From Bartonella sp. ML70XJBT.G (lineage in GTDB: Bacteria; Pseudomonadota; Alphaproteobacteria; Rhizobiales; Rhizobiaceae), in NCBI RefSeq assembly GCF_028618575.1, contig NZ_JAQITA010000011.1:1-64000 (forward strand): DNA of 64,000 nucleotides, written 5' to 3'. The notes beneath the pieces were generated by a model that was not told the origin of the DNA, did not search any database, and was given only the letters and a program-made list of their open reading frames with translations. Each line of letters opens with the position of its first letter. The stretch's first letter is position 1. A program made the position numbers and the translations under genes. Positions 40,591-50,942 of this stretch are shown here, one piece after another.

Positions 40591-41796
40591 TCACGGCTTT
40601 TTATAAAAGTTTCTTGAAAGGGCTCGATTGGTAATTTGTTTTTTATTTTCGGTGACTTTCAATTTGTAAATATTGGAAAAATCTAAATCACGGGCAACAA
40701 AAACGTTTACCATTTCCCCTTGGTTCTTCGTCAGAGTGGGAGGAAGATTGGCGTAATTTTCGGTGAGAATATTTGCAATATTTTGTCCTGAAGAAACCGT
40801 TGAAGAGGTTTCGTCAGAAGCTACGGTTTCTTTATCCTTCTTTTTTTGACTTTTTGATAAACGTTCTTTTGCATAGTTTGTGGCATCTCTGACAATCGAC
40901 ACAAGAAGTGCAGAACCAATCCTCTCTAGCCAATGATTATCAACATCTCCATCCATACCAGAACGTCCTAAAGTATCCGTTGCGGGTGAAGCTAATGCGA
41001 TAATAACACCCTGTGGTGTTTTTGCTCTTGTCCAGAGCACAAAGAGACGACGTTGTCCTTTTTTTAATCCGCCACGATATTCGCCAATAATTTGTGTTCC
41101 TTTATCAAGGAGAACAACGCGACCATTGTCTGACAAAATATCTCTGGAAACGATACAACTGGTAAATCCTTGCTGGTCACTGTTGATAGCTGTTTCTAAA
41201 ATACAGGGAATGGGCGTACCCATTGTGATGATGAAGTTACGATTGGGAAGCGCTGAAGCGCGAATCCCTTCAAGGGTTGTTGGCTTGAGAAGATGATTAA
41301 ATTGCTGTGCTGTTTCATCAGATGTGTTGTCCACCTTGTTCAGCATAACACTCTTATCTTTTGCGGTGTTTTCTGTATTTTGCTGAGGGTTTGTATAGGC
41401 TAATACAGGAGCGCGCTGTGCCGCTTGTAAGAGTTCATCATTCTCTGATTTTGGTTGCTCTGCTGTGGGTGCTGGAAGTTCAACCTTGGGTAAGAGAGCG
41501 TTGCGTTGTAGTGGGCCCTTTTGTTGTAAAGTACCATTTTGCCGAGGTTGTTCAAAAACAACAGGCTTTGGTTCTGCAGGGCGGAAACGTTCTGTTTGCT
41601 TAATAACTCCTTCTTTTTGGGGTTCAACGGGTGGTTTTGTGTCTGTGATAAGCGTTGAATATGCTAAATAAATACAAACAGAAAAAAGAATAACAAGAGC
41701 TATTGCTTTCCCTATATTGCTCTGTTGTTTTTTTCCTTGAGCATCTTTTATCGTATCGCGATCATTGATGCTCTTTTCATCCATTTTGTCATTCAT
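40591..41796 (-). CDS. virB10: VirB10 T4SS core complex protein
   Basis: An inner-membrane-anchored protein that spans the periplasm and helps form the outer-membrane pore. The 401 residues comprise a short cytoplasmic N terminus, one membrane helix at about 29-47 (AIALVILFSVCIYLAYSTL), a Pro/Gln-rich periplasmic linker, and the TrbI/VirB10 beta-barrel domain from about residue 190 (GTPIPCILETAINSDQQGF, VVLLDKGTQIIGEYRG). It overlaps virB9 by eight bases. Confidence 0.95.
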   Translation of the reverse strand: MNDKMDEKSINDRDTIKDAQGKKQQSNIGKAIALVILFSVCIYLAYSTLITDTKPPVEPQKEGVIKQTERFRPAEPKPVVFEQPRQNGTLQQKGPLQRNALLPKVELPAPTAEQPKSENDELLQAAQRAPVLAYTNPQQNTENTAKDKSVMLNKVDNTSDETAQQFNHLLKPTTLEGIRASALPNRNFIITMGTPIPCILETAINSDQQGFTSCIVSRDILSDNGRVVLLDKGTQIIGEYRGGLKKGQRRLFVLWTRAKTPQGVIIALASPATDTLGRSGMDGDVDNHWLERIGSALLVSIVRDATNYAKERLSKSQKKKDKETVASDETSSTVSSGQNIANILTENYANLPPTLTKNQGEMVNVFVARDLDFSNIYKLKVTENKKQITNRALSRNFYKKP

Positions 41797-42652
41797 GGCT
41801 GCTTCCTATGTTCACTTTACGTTGTACGGATGGTGATGTGGTACCGGTTTCGGGATTAATTCCTTCAGGCACAAACCTTTTATTGAAGACACACAACACG
41901 TCTTTGCCACGGCGCAAAGTAAATTGCGCAGCTGTGGCATGAACAATGACTTTGTTGCCTTTAATGGATTTTGGAACAAGCGATTCTTGTCCATCACGCG
42001 ATACAAGGTAAATGGCAGGAATTTCTCTATTGCCTAAAAATGTGAATGTTGTTGTTTTACCGTTGTCATAGACAGAAGACGGTTCAATGAGGGGAGATCC
42101 TTGTGCTTCATAAGCCCAATTGCGTGGTCCAAAATCTTCATGGATATTTAAAACATCATCAACAAAGTTCGCTTCGCGCTGTTCAGCTTTAGCGGCTTCG
42201 GCTAATTTCCTCCGTAAGGCTTCATCTTCTGGATAACGAAACTTAACCAAGAAATATGTTTCATTGCCTGCTGAAACATCACCCTCACGCACTTGTAATT
42301 CAAACTGATAAGAACGCTTTGTTCCATCTTGTCGGCTTGTGACAATTTGTAAATTGGTGATGGGCTGAACTTCGCGCGGTTTGAGAAAAACAAAGTGGCC
42401 GGCTGGGGCAACTTGCCAAGCAACGGAATTGCCAATACCCACATAGCTCACCTCTTCATCATCGGCAAATTCAAGCTGGACCGAAGAACGAATAGAGCCA
42501 ATGATTTGCGTGACATTGTAGGGGTCATAATTGACAAATCTGATGCGATTGTCTTTGCGGGCACTCACGGGGGCTGTTTCTGCAAATGAGGAGGTTGTAT
42601 GACAGCTCATTGCGACAATGAAGGCTAAGATTATCTGAGAAAATCTATTCAT
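41789..42652 (-). CDS. virB9: VirB9 T4SS core complex protein
   Basis: A periplasmic/outer-membrane core protein. The 287 residues begin with a signal peptide cut at about residue 24-25 (SSFAET). The N-terminal domain has [15 protein letters not shown] and the C-terminal VirB7-binding beta-sandwich has NWAYEAQGS and [17 protein letters not shown]. It overlaps virB8 by four bases (ATGA). Confidence 0.95.
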   Translation of the reverse strand: MNRFSQIILAFIVAMSCHTTSSFAETAPVSARKDNRIRFVNYDPYNVTQIIGSIRSSVQLEFADDEEVSYVGIGNSVAWQVAPAGHFVFLKPREVQPITNLQIVTSRQDGTKRSYQFELQVREGDVSAGNETYFLVKFRYPEDEALRRKLAEAAKAEQREANFVDDVLNIHEDFGPRNWAYEAQGSPLIEPSSVYDNGKTTTFTFLGNREIPAIYLVSRDGQESLVPKSIKGNKVIVHATAAQFTLRRGKDVLCVFNKRFVPEGINPETGTTSPSVQRKVNIGSSHE

Positions 42653-43317
42653 TGTATCACCTCTGGATCAGATCTATATTCGGATACTTGAAAGCCAAGT
42701 GGGTTGACTAAGCGGTCCTTTGTTGAAATTTTCGCATTGACGTAGGAAAACTTTAAAATGGAAACCCAATGGGAAATAGTTTCAATGTCATTGAGTTCTC
42801 TGAGCGTTTTGTAGTAACGCACTTGAACGAGCTCGTCGTTTAAAAAGGAGATTGATTTGATAGAAACCGTAACAGTCATATTTTGATAGATATTTTGCGG
42901 ACTTTCTGGATTGTTGCCCGAATACCATTTGGCAAAACGGTTTTGCTCTTCTGGTGAAGAGAAAAGAGAGACCAAGCTAAAATTATGTTCTGCCTCCGAA
43001 GCTTGGAAACTTTCGCGGGCACGAATATATTGGCCGGCAAAATAGCGTGTTATCGCTTCATCATAGTTGTTTGGCATTTCTTTTAGTGCACTCACTGTCT
43101 CAACAATCCCTGTTGAATTATCAACGCGGATCACAAAAGGCTCTACAGTTTTTAAGGGGGTTAATGCTGCAACAGCCAAAGCTAAAGCAATTGTCATTAA
43201 GCCAAAGAGAACTGTAAAAGCCATTGCAATTTTCATCCGCACTCGCATGCCGTGCATGCGGTCAATATCGAAAGAGCGTGCTTCCTTTATATATTTATCA
43301 AATTCATTACTTTTCAC
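42649..43317 (-). CDS. virB8: VirB8 T4SS inner-membrane protein
   Basis: A bitopic assembly factor of 222 residues: a short cytoplasmic N terminus ([13 protein letters not shown]), one membrane helix at about 30-52, and a periplasmic NTF2-like domain with [22 protein letters not shown] and a C-terminal [15 protein letters not shown]. It overlaps the end of virB7 by 11 bases. Confidence 0.95.
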   Translation of the reverse strand: MKSNEFDKYIKEARSFDIDRMHGMRVRMKIAMAFTVLFGLMTIALALAVAALTPLKTVEPFVIRVDNSTGIVETVSALKEMPNNYDEAITRYFAGQYIRARESFQASEAEHNFSLVSLFSSPEEQNRFAKWYSGNNPESPQNIYQNMTVTVSIKSISFLNDELVQVRYYKTLRELNDIETISHWVSILKFSYVNAKISTKDRLVNPLGFQVSEYRSDPEVIQ

Positions 43318-43621
43318 GCATGACCTCCACAGTTCTATAAGAAAGTGTTTCTTGGGTTATGGGATTTAAGGTAGCTTCCTTAAGTGTCACACTTGCTGTT
43401 GCTTTTTCGCTTTCTAAGGTATTGAGAATGATGGGTGTTGTGACAGGCTTTGCACCTTTTTCTTGTAGGATGATGCCTTTATTGTCCCAATCCCATTTGT
43501 CTTTATTTAAAGCGCGGGTAACTTTGCCATTACATCGTGGTGGCTTTTTAGGGCCACTCAGAGAGGCGCAGCCCGTAAGGGCAACCGTTAGGATGACAAA
43601 AAAAGTTATTTTTCGTTTCAT
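43307..43621 (-). CDS. virB7: VirB7 T4SS lipoprotein
   Basis: A 104-residue lipoprotein with lipobox LTGC at residues 15-18. Lipidated VirB7 anchors VirB9 in the outer membrane. The segment [19 protein letters not shown] is shared with VirB7 of the second locus (60624). The usual place between virB6 and virB8 supports the call. Confidence 0.9.
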   Translation of the reverse strand: MKRKITFFVILTVALTGCASLSGPKKPPRCNGKVTRALNKDKWDWDNKGIILQEKGAKPVTTPIILNTLESEKATASVTLKEATLNPITQETLSYRTVEVMREK

Positions 43622-43826
43622 TTTTTTGAACTCACAAATACTTTGGAATACAACGTATGGAGACTTTTGCTCTGAATGATTTCACAACAACGTGTGATGA
43701 AAGATCTTGATAGGTTGTATAAAACCAAGGATATCAAGTGTTTCACGAGGTATGTGTATGGGACGTGCGCGAGAGCGCGCACGCAATACTTGAAAAAGAG
43801 CTCTGGCTTTTTTCAAGAGAAGTCTC

Positions 43827-44795
43827 TTAAAAGCGACCACGGCCTCGCCCTCCCAATTTTGCTGCTGTACTTGCCGCTCTGCTTGCAGCACTTGCCGAAC
43901 TGGTGAGGTGGGAAGCGATACTACTTCCACCCGATTTAGCGCTACTGTAAATCATTGAAGCAATCTGACCTCCTGAAGAGATACCAGCGTTAAAGTATGG
44001 CCCACCAGCAGCTAAGGCTGAAGCAAGACCTGGAAGTGCACGGAAGATAATAATCCCTATGATCGAAATAACGATGACAGGTGGGAAAAGAATATAGATT
44101 GACTCATAGGAAACTGCGAGAACTTGCAGGATAATTTCACATATAATCGTTCCAAGCATGATCACGAGAACTTGTAAAATGGTAAAATTAACCAAAGTTG
44201 AAAGCCATGCTTCAGTATATTTTCGTGTTACATTGAACAAGTACAAACTAATAAAGAGAGGACCAAGACCTATAATCATGACCAGCGCAACTTGGGCAAA
44301 CATTTGCACAATAAAACCACCGATACAAAAGAAAATAACGGTCACAAGCATTATACCACCAAGAAGACCAACAACAATCTTTTCAAAAAACCAAGCATTG
44401 TATAAGACTTCTTGAAAGCGATAACTTGCCTTTAACAAAATATAGTCAAAGACATTGGAGCCTGCGGGATTGCTGTTGAGTGCATTTCCTATCGCGTTTA
44501 CTAAATCCTTAAAGAAAATATCTTTGACATAGATGTTAAATGTATCTGCATTGGTTGCCATTGTTGTGACAACTACGATTTTAACCACATTATTGAGGAG
44601 ACTATGCGTAGAAAGAGCTACACGACCTGTCATAACATTATAGCCATATAAAAAGGTAAAAATAATTGCAGCAAGATTAAGTGGCGCTGAAATTGCAGAA
44701 GATAGCCCACTCACCGTGGTGTTTATCACCTTGTCGAGTGGCGCTACAATATATTCAGAAACAGTCCCAAACGGGGAAAATTTAAAGTCGGACAT
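43827..44795 (-). CDS. virB6: VirB6 T4SS polytopic channel protein
   Basis: An inner-membrane TrbL/VirB6 protein of 322 residues with at least five hydrophobic helices (for example AAIIFTFLYGYNVMTG, VGLLGGIMLVTVIFFCIGG, VALVMIIGLGPLFISLYLF) and a Ser/Ala-rich tail ending GGRGRGRF. The GPLFISLYLF block is a family hallmark. The start may be ATG 44795 or 44807; I prefer 44795 (MSDFKFSPFG). A 205-base gap before virB7 is unusually long for this operon. Confidence 0.93.
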   Translation of the reverse strand: MSDFKFSPFGTVSEYIVAPLDKVINTTVSGLSSAISAPLNLAAIIFTFLYGYNVMTGRVALSTHSLLNNVVKIVVVTTMATNADTFNIYVKDIFFKDLVNAIGNALNSNPAGSNVFDYILLKASYRFQEVLYNAWFFEKIVVGLLGGIMLVTVIFFCIGGFIVQMFAQVALVMIIGLGPLFISLYLFNVTRKYTEAWLSTLVNFTILQVLVIMLGTIICEIILQVLAVSYESIYILFPPVIVISIIGIIIFRALPGLASALAAGGPYFNAGISSGGQIASMIYSSAKSGGSSIASHLTSSASAASRAASTAAKLGGRGRGRF

Positions 44796-44796
44796 T

Positions 44797-45273
44797 CTAT
44801 CTCTCAACTTTTATTTTTACTTTTGCTTCTAATTGTTTTTCTTTTTCTGCGATTTTCTCTTGAAGTTTTTGACGCTCTCCTTGCGCTGTTTCTTCCTGAA
44901 TCTCTTCTTTCGTTTTGCTATTTTTTGCTTGAACCATAGAGAGATATTGAAGTTTTATACTATCTGTTTGAAGCTTTGCTTGAAGAAGGGCGAGTTCTGC
45001 CTGAAGCTCTTGTTGATGCGCTTGCAGTTCTTCAGGTTTTGACTCTTTTTTTGCTTTGAGATTTTCAATTTTTTGCTTTATTTCCTCAATTTTTTGGCTA
45101 GTTTCAGCTGTTGATGCATAGATCGATTCAGCTGTTTGTGATGTGGAAGTTTCTCCTTTCTGTGTACTTTCTACTGCACTTTTGTAATATTCATCTACAT
45201 TTGGGGTGTTTTGCGCATGTGCCTGAGAGGCGAAAGCCAAAGATAACAGTGTGATTAAGCTACATTTTTTCAT
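44797..45273 (-). CDS. virB5: VirB5 T4SS pilus protein (17-kDa antigen type)
   Basis: A 158-residue exported protein with a signal peptide cut after SQAHA (about residue 20), then a Gln/Glu/Lys-rich helical body, probably a coiled coil. VirB5 is a minor pilus component. In B. henselae this gene encodes the immunodominant 17-kDa antigen, and DEYYKSAVE near the new N terminus fits. Start ATG 45273 (MKKCSLITLL) overlaps the virB4 stop. Confidence 0.93.
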   Translation of the reverse strand: MKKCSLITLLSLAFASQAHAQNTPNVDEYYKSAVESTQKGETSTSQTAESIYASTAETSQKIEEIKQKIENLKAKKESKPEELQAHQQELQAELALLQAKLQTDSIKLQYLSMVQAKNSKTKEEIQEETAQGERQKLQEKIAEKEKQLEAKVKIKVER

Positions 45274-47633
45274 TGATTTTCTCTCCTTTGATGAAATATG
45301 GGGAGCCATTGATCGGGGTCTTCTCCATATTCATTGATAATTTGGTTCATGAGTTCAATATTTTTGGTTGTGCCGCTTAAGACGGCGATCTCATCGTTCA
45401 TTCCGCGTAAGTTAAGTTCTGCAACAACGGAATTTTGTCCTTGTTTGATCAGGAAACGACGGGACTCTCTGCTCAATTCTGACTGTATCAGTTCAAATTC
45501 ACGTTCAGTCAGTTTGAAATCTTCAACATAATCTTGATAATTTGCTTTTTGATTTGGAAAAAATATTTGGGTGGGACATTGCTCAATAATTGTATGGGCA
45601 ATTGTTGAGTTTAAAGCATCTTTGGGACTTTGCGTTGCAAACAACATCATCCCGTTTTGTTTACGGATTGTTTTGAGACGGTCTTGGGCAAAAGCTTTGA
45701 ATGAATCATCTTCAAGTGCTTTCCAGAATTCATCAATAACAATAATAATGCGCCGCCCATCAATAAGATCAAGAATACGGTGAAAGAGGTACATCATCAA
45801 GGGACGCCGAATTTCTTCATTGTCTAAGAAATCGGTCATGTCATAACCGATAAATTGAGCGTTTAAATTGAGATCATCTTCATCGTTATCAAACACCCAG
45901 CCTAAAGCATCTCCTCTTATCCAAGGTTGTAGGCGTATGGCAATGCCTTCTTTTGACGTGTTATCAAAAAACAGTTGAAGGGCGCTTAAAGAGCGTTGTG
46001 CACGGGGCAAACTTGCTAAGGAATCAATGGCATTGGCAATATCTTGCCGCTCTTCTTCGGTAACTGTTTGTCCTTCAGTCGTGACGAGCTTTAAGATCCA
46101 ATTACGCAGAAAGATTTTATTTTTTTCGGTGTATTCCATGCCTTTTAAGGGCGCAATACCCGTGGGCTGTCCGTTTTTTAAAGGTTTGTATTTACCGCCT
46201 CCTGCTCGTACAAAAATTTCGGCCCCTTGATCTTTGTCGAAAAAGACCATGGTCGGATTGTGTTTTTGTAATTGGGCGAGAAGAAAATTAACAATCACCG
46301 TTTTACCAGATCCCGATGGACCGCAAACAAAGGTGTTGCCAAGATCACCATAATGAAAATTGAAATAATAAGGCGAACCCGCTTGTGTTTTCAACAATGC
46401 AACGGCAGTTCCCCAAACATTGCCTTGCAGTTTCCCAATGGGAAAGGAGTGAAAGGGCGATAACGCTGCAAAATTTCTGCTGGTAATTGCTCCAGAGCGT
46501 GCACGATAGCTGAAGTTTCCTGGTAATTGTGCCCACCATGTCGCTTCCAATCCTAAATCCTCTCGTGCAATAATGGCTCCACCATTGGTTAAATGTGCAC
46601 GTGCTTTTGAGAGATTTTCAGACAATGTTTTGGGATGGTCAGCAAAAACGGCGAGAGAAATATGATGTTCGCCCAAAACAAAACGGTTGGACTCTAAATC
46701 ATCAAGGGCTTCATCGAGCGCTACAATTTGTGAACTGGCACGATCGGCCGCACTAATCATTTGATTTTGTTTGCGTCCCATAATGGTACTGGCAGCCGTT
46801 TTACTCTTAAAGACAAAAGATTGTGTTAAAATGAATTCAAAGGGGACGGTGAGTAAACCATCGGTCATACCTGGGCGTGTTCTTGAGGGATATTCTTTCC
46901 AGCCAAACATACCAACAAAGCGTTCATTGCTTTCATGGCGAATTTCAATAATTTCTTTGCCAAAAATGACACGATCGGAATAAATCGTTGAGGCAATGGT
47001 GCCAAATGTTAGGGGAATACGTTCACGTCTTCCTCCCACCAACTGGTGCAGAAATTCACTTTGTTCAGAAAATAAAATTTCGTCATGTTCGTAAATCGAT
47101 AAGAGACGTGGATTATAGGCTTCCAAACCTTCCATAAAGTCTTGGCTTAACTCTTCAAGTTTTCGGATGGCTTCCTGATCTGGTTCAGATTGTGTTTTTT
47201 TGGCTTTTGTTAAGCGCTGAAAAAAGGAAGCGAGCTGTTCTGTTTTATCGGATGCTGGATTCCACAGTAGGGAAACAAAAAGATCATTTCTATAAAGCTC
47301 TTGTGAAACCATTTTCTTTTTGTATTTTGCATCTAAGGTTGCAGCAAAGGATGAAGAAAATTGACTGTCTGGATAAATCGTTTCACGCCGGCGGATGATG
47401 TGAGAATATAAAGCAACACGCTCATCGGCAATATTTTTTAACAGCGTGTTTAATTGGTTGTGCAAAGAATTTATTTGATCGATATCGACCGTGTCAAAAT
47501 TCACACCATCAACGGCCATCACAATCATCAAGCAACGCGAGTTCAAAGCAATGACATGCTGATTGACGTGGCGTATATAGGGAATATATTCTTCAGGCAA
47601 AATTTCCCGTTTCATGATGGCCGTCTGCTTCAT
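45270..47633 (-). CDS. virB4: VirB4 T4SS ATPase
   Basis: The largest VirB ATPase, needed for pilus assembly and transport. The 787-residue protein has the CagE/TrbE/VirB N-terminal domain, Walker A GPSGSGKTVIVNFLLA (about residue 440), Walker B IIIVIDEFWKALED, and the conserved FATQSPKDAL. It overlaps virB3 and virB5 by four bases each, so translation is probably coupled. Confidence 0.96.
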   Translation of the reverse strand: MKQTAIMKREILPEEYIPYIRHVNQHVIALNSRCLMIVMAVDGVNFDTVDIDQINSLHNQLNTLLKNIADERVALYSHIIRRRETIYPDSQFSSSFAATLDAKYKKKMVSQELYRNDLFVSLLWNPASDKTEQLASFFQRLTKAKKTQSEPDQEAIRKLEELSQDFMEGLEAYNPRLLSIYEHDEILFSEQSEFLHQLVGGRRERIPLTFGTIASTIYSDRVIFGKEIIEIRHESNERFVGMFGWKEYPSRTRPGMTDGLLTVPFEFILTQSFVFKSKTAASTIMGRKQNQMISAADRASSQIVALDEALDDLESNRFVLGEHHISLAVFADHPKTLSENLSKARAHLTNGGAIIAREDLGLEATWWAQLPGNFSYRARSGAITSRNFAALSPFHSFPIGKLQGNVWGTAVALLKTQAGSPYYFNFHYGDLGNTFVCGPSGSGKTVIVNFLLAQLQKHNPTMVFFDKDQGAEIFVRAGGGKYKPLKNGQPTGIAPLKGMEYTEKNKIFLRNWILKLVTTEGQTVTEEERQDIANAIDSLASLPRAQRSLSALQLFFDNTSKEGIAIRLQPWIRGDALGWVFDNDEDDLNLNAQFIGYDMTDFLDNEEIRRPLMMYLFHRILDLIDGRRIIIVIDEFWKALEDDSFKAFAQDRLKTIRKQNGMMLFATQSPKDALNSTIAHTIIEQCPTQIFFPNQKANYQDYVEDFKLTEREFELIQSELSRESRRFLIKQGQNSVVAELNLRGMNDEIAVLSGTTKNIELMNQIINEYGEDPDQWLPIFHQRRENQ

Positions 47634-47941
47634 CTGCCTAGTTCCTTATAAGTACGGATAAGACGTAGAGGAGATGTAGAGCCTCCTCCCCATCTTGTGA
47701 TGTTTTTTTGTTTTCCCCTTGTATTGAGCCAAGCAAAGAGTACGCGAAATTGATTGTGGTCGTATTTTGTGACTTCACGCAAAACAAAGTGCATACCAAC
47801 GCCAAGGCCAATCATGGTAAAACCGCTGGTTAGAATAAAAAGGATGGTTGTTGCCATACCATTAAGTGCCATCGCTTCTATTGTGACACCGGCAATCATG
47901 GCAGGCCTTGTACAGGCAAGGAAAAGAGTATCTTCATTCAT
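47630..47941 (-). CDS. virB3: VirB3 T4SS inner-membrane protein
   Basis: A 103-residue protein with one or two N-terminal membrane helices (ATTILFILTSGFTMIGLGVGMHF region), preceded by the family's FLACTRPAMIAGVTIEAM and followed by a hydrophilic tail. VirB3 works with VirB4 at the inner membrane. Confidence 0.94.
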   Translation of the reverse strand: MNEDTLFLACTRPAMIAGVTIEAMALNGMATTILFILTSGFTMIGLGVGMHFVLREVTKYDHNQFRVLFAWLNTRGKQKNITRWGGGSTSPLRLIRTYKELGR

Positions 47942-47963
47942 TTAAGCCAACTTATTCAATTAA

Positions 47964-48272
47964 TTATCCAATGAACTTACCAACGAGAGCAGGGGCACCA
48001 AAAACAATGCCAATGCCGATAATAACAAAGGCTGCTTTGCGTAAATCAAAAAAGCCGTACATCCAAGCAATCCCCACGCCAATAACACATATAACCGCAA
48101 TAAGCTTTGCAGTAGTTCCTGTCATCGTATCAACGATACTTTTTAAAACACTATCAAGCTTTCCAAAACCCTGTGAAGTATCAGCGGCATAAGAAGGTTC
48201 TATTAAAATGAGTGCTGTTAAAAGCAGCATGAAAACGATAAGTATGCCGTTTTTGGATAGAGTTTTTGTCAT
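47964..48272 (-). CDS. virB2: VirB2 T4SS major pilin
   Basis: A 102-residue prepilin with a long signal peptide (cut after PSYA, about residue 29) and two hydrophobic helices, LIAVICVIGVGIAWMYGFF and AAFVIIGIGIVFGAPALVG, the usual TrbC/VirB2 layout. It is the first gene of the virB operon; the operon promoter should lie in 48273-48638. Confidence 0.94.
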   Translation of the reverse strand: MTKTLSKNGILIVFMLLLTALILIEPSYAADTSQGFGKLDSVLKSIVDTMTGTTAKLIAVICVIGVGIAWMYGFFDLRKAAFVIIGIGIVFGAPALVGKFIG

Positions 48273-48638
48273 TTTACCTCTCTTTGACTGTTTATTGATC
48301 TCTTGTCTCTTTTTAGGGGTTAAGAATTTTTCTGCCCGACAATTTACAGCCTAAATTCCCCTCCATTTTAAAAAGCTTTGAGAGTGGTCCTTACGCACTG
48401 CCAAAATCTTCTTCTTTGAATTTTTTAAAGAGACAGAATATTTTTCATTTTTTTGATTGTGTTACATAAAAATGGCAATTTTAAGTTGTATCTTATCTCA
48501 AGATGGTAAGAGCCAATCGTGTGAGAATAATATTTTTTATTTACAAAATGTAGTTAACGCTCAACATATCTTACTTAGAGTTTTTTCCCTTAAAGAGTAG
48601 GTAAGTTGTTGAAAAAAATGTGAAAAGGCAAAGAAACA
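48273..48638. promoter_or_regulatory. Divergent control region upstream of virB2
   Basis: A 366-base gap between divergent genes. It should contain the virB operon promoter. In B. henselae this operon is activated by the BatR response regulator. An inverted repeat CTTATC-7-GGTAAG at 48492-48510 is a candidate operator; the match to any known site is untested. Confidence 0.45.
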
Positions 48639-49382
48639 ATGAACTTTTTAAGCGAATGTATCAAGCGAATACGATTTAAATGGGTTGTTATTATTTACAT
48701 TATAGGCTCGATGCTGTGGGGAATAAGCCAATATAAAGATAAAATGGATTTTAATGTTTTCAAGACATTTCTGATGCAGGATGCTCAAGAGATTGTTGAT
48801 ATCTATTTAGAAGAGAAAAGGCGGGTGGAACCCATTATCAAACAGAAGTTAGCAATAAATGAGCCAGCTGTTGATTTGCAGAACAGTGTTTTACCGGATC
48901 ATGCGACTGTTTTTCAGGGCAGGGCATTGGTTACGAGTGGTGTTACATTTAAATTGCTTACCTCTGTTGCACAATCTTGGCGTAAACATATGACGCGCAA
49001 TATTCACCTCTATGGGGTGGACAGTTGTGCGCCGCGTCAAAAGGCAAAATTAAATGATCAAGAATGGCCCTGTGGGGCAGTGACAACAGCTTGGCTGGTG
49101 ACCAAAACACTGGGGCGAAGTTTATCCTGTAAGCAGGCTCTTATGCATAATGGTATTGCTTATGCACAATGTTTTGTCGATGGCGTTGATCTCGCTGAGG
49201 CAGGTCTTGCAGAAGGGATGTTGGTGCTTTCAAAAGAAAGTAAAGATCCTGTTCCAACACAGTACCGCTCTGCTGAAGAGATTGCACGCAAAAATAAAAT
49301 CGGTCTTTGGTCTAGTGAGTTTACGGAACCTTTCCAATGGCGGCGGGATAATGGATCTTATAATCCTTTTGCAGGCTTTTAA
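48639..49382 (+). CDS. Membrane-anchored protein with nuclease-like (SNase) fold
   Basis: A 247-residue protein. An N-terminal helix at about residues 14-30 (VVIIYIIGSMLWGISQY) anchors it, and the C-terminal 130 residues resemble a staphylococcal-nuclease/OB fold: the GVDSCAPRQ segment, CGAVTTAWL, GIAYAQCFVDGVDLAEAGLAEG, and the final YRSAEEIARKNKIGLWS, which is typical of this fold. The catalytic Arg/Asp/Glu set of true thermonucleases is not clearly present, so activity is uncertain. It is divergent from virB2 and may relate to the T4SS only by position. Confidence 0.65.
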   Translation: MNFLSECIKRIRFKWVVIIYIIGSMLWGISQYKDKMDFNVFKTFLMQDAQEIVDIYLEEKRRVEPIIKQKLAINEPAVDLQNSVLPDHATVFQGRALVTSGVTFKLLTSVAQSWRKHMTRNIHLYGVDSCAPRQKAKLNDQEWPCGAVTTAWLVTKTLGRSLSCKQALMHNGIAYAQCFVDGVDLAEAGLAEGMLVLSKESKDPVPTQYRSAEEIARKNKIGLWSSEFTEPFQWRRDNGSYNPFAGF

Positions 49383-49576
49383 TGGGCAAATACTTTCATT
49401 TTATGGATTCTATCGAGAAATTTACAACGCGAATAGAAACAAAGCGTGGGGAAAAATTAAAAGAAGATATGAAAATCTTTGCCACTGTTTTTCAAAGTGG
49501 TGTATATATTCTATACCCATTTTCAAAGTCTGTTTTTATATTGCTCTCTGTTTTATGGATGTGCTGTACACAATAA
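49382..49576 (+). CDS. Small hypothetical membrane protein
   Basis: A 64-residue frame whose ATG overlaps the stop of the preceding gene (TAATG), suggesting translational coupling. The C-terminal half is hydrophobic (SGVYILYPFSKSVFILLSVLWM), with one probable membrane helix. No family is recognised; a chance open frame cannot be excluded. Confidence 0.4.
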   Translation: MGKYFHFMDSIEKFTTRIETKRGEKLKEDMKIFATVFQSGVYILYPFSKSVFILLSVLWMCCTQ

Positions 49577-49721
49577 AGAGCTGCTATTGTTAGTGGCAAG
49601 AAATCTTTTATTGTTTATGTTTATAGGAGAAAGAGAGCATCTAAAACGCTAAAATTTTCTATAGTGGAACATTAGTGTCGTGTTTCGTCATAAAATTCAA
49701 TTTTTTAGCCATTTCTTATCT

Positions 49722-50942
49722 TTATAATTCTTTTACATCAATAATGGTTTCTTCAGATACTTTTTTGAAAAAATGCGCTACTTCACGATAATTTTCCTCC
49801 TTGGCAAGGATATATCCTAAAATTAAAGAGGAAAAATCTTCAGGAAGAAGCAAGATGATATCTCCATTTTTTATCAAATGTTTTGCGTGAAGAAATGCTT
49901 TTGAATGGCGTAAATCTTCAGGATACTCATAGCGCTTCAATCTACCAGCCTGAGTGGCTATACTGTAATGAATGCCTGTATACGTTTTTACTTTCGGAAT
50001 CTCAACAACTTCATTCTTGATAAATGCAGAAACGACAGTTTTAATCCAGTTTATTCCTAAAGCATTGCTGACAATATGTGTTGTGGTTAATCCACCTCCA
50101 ATACGGGCATGAGCTTAAAACCCTCTTTTATCCATTTTCCTTCGAGATGGAATGGAGTATTTTTTAGCCCAAGGACATTACAATATGAGATGTAGTTTTT
50201 TCAATTTCGATTTTTACTTCATCATTCAATCTTGTTGGGAAAATATACTGCTATTCTGTAAACCAAGGTTCCGTGATTTTTTTATCTCCAATACCTGCAA
50301 TATAGCATTCTTCATTTAGCACAACACCTTCGACAGAAAATTCCTGACCGGAAAGATAAGATTCACATAAAAAATGAAGACCATAACGGTTATAACTCCA
50401 TTGATCATGCCCTTCTTTACCAAGGTTGATAAGTCAAGATGCATCTTTCATTTGTTTTTCGTTTTTGCGTAATATATTCTTTTTGAACCGGAAGCGCTTA
50501 TCGGTTTAAGCACGCAGGGAAATGAGATGTTGCTAAGATCTGCCTCTTCTTTCATTCATTTAAATGATGGGGTGTATTCTGGATAAGTTTCCCATACAGT
50601 TTTTATCATTTCATATTTATTTCTGGCTCTTGTTGCAGATGAAACACTTGTTCTAGGCGTTCCTAACATCTATAATATTAGTGCATTAAGCTCAACGTAA
50701 GGATCAGTGTATAAAAGAGATAAAACAAATTTTCGGTTCTTTTTAATCTCTTCAACAAGGGTGAGTACTTGATGATTATCTGCTAGGTTAACTTTGAAAA
50801 AATCGACACGATTTTCTCATATTTTAGGGCAAGTAGGAGCTAAAAGTACGATATTTAACCAAGTTCATGGCATGCATTGAAAATAGCTTCCTTTTCGTTT
50901 TCATAAGAGCGAATTCCAAGCCAAGGAATAGAATTTTTCATG
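49722..50942 (-). pseudogene. ATP-grasp family enzyme, broken by several frameshifts and stops
   Basis: The minus strand can be read piecewise from ATG 50942 (MKNSIPWLGIRSYENEK) through FPCVLKPISASGSKR, GQEFSVEGVVLNEECYIAGI, GGLTTTHIVSNALG to the intact C-terminal piece 49722-49940. The lysine in VLKP, the EFSVEGV strand and the overall order are those of carbamoyl-phosphate-synthase-like ATP-grasp ligases. Frame changes and stop codons separate the pieces. The substrate is unknown. It lies on the same strand as, and downstream of, an ABC exporter, so the two may once have formed a synthesis-and-export unit. Confidence 0.7.
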
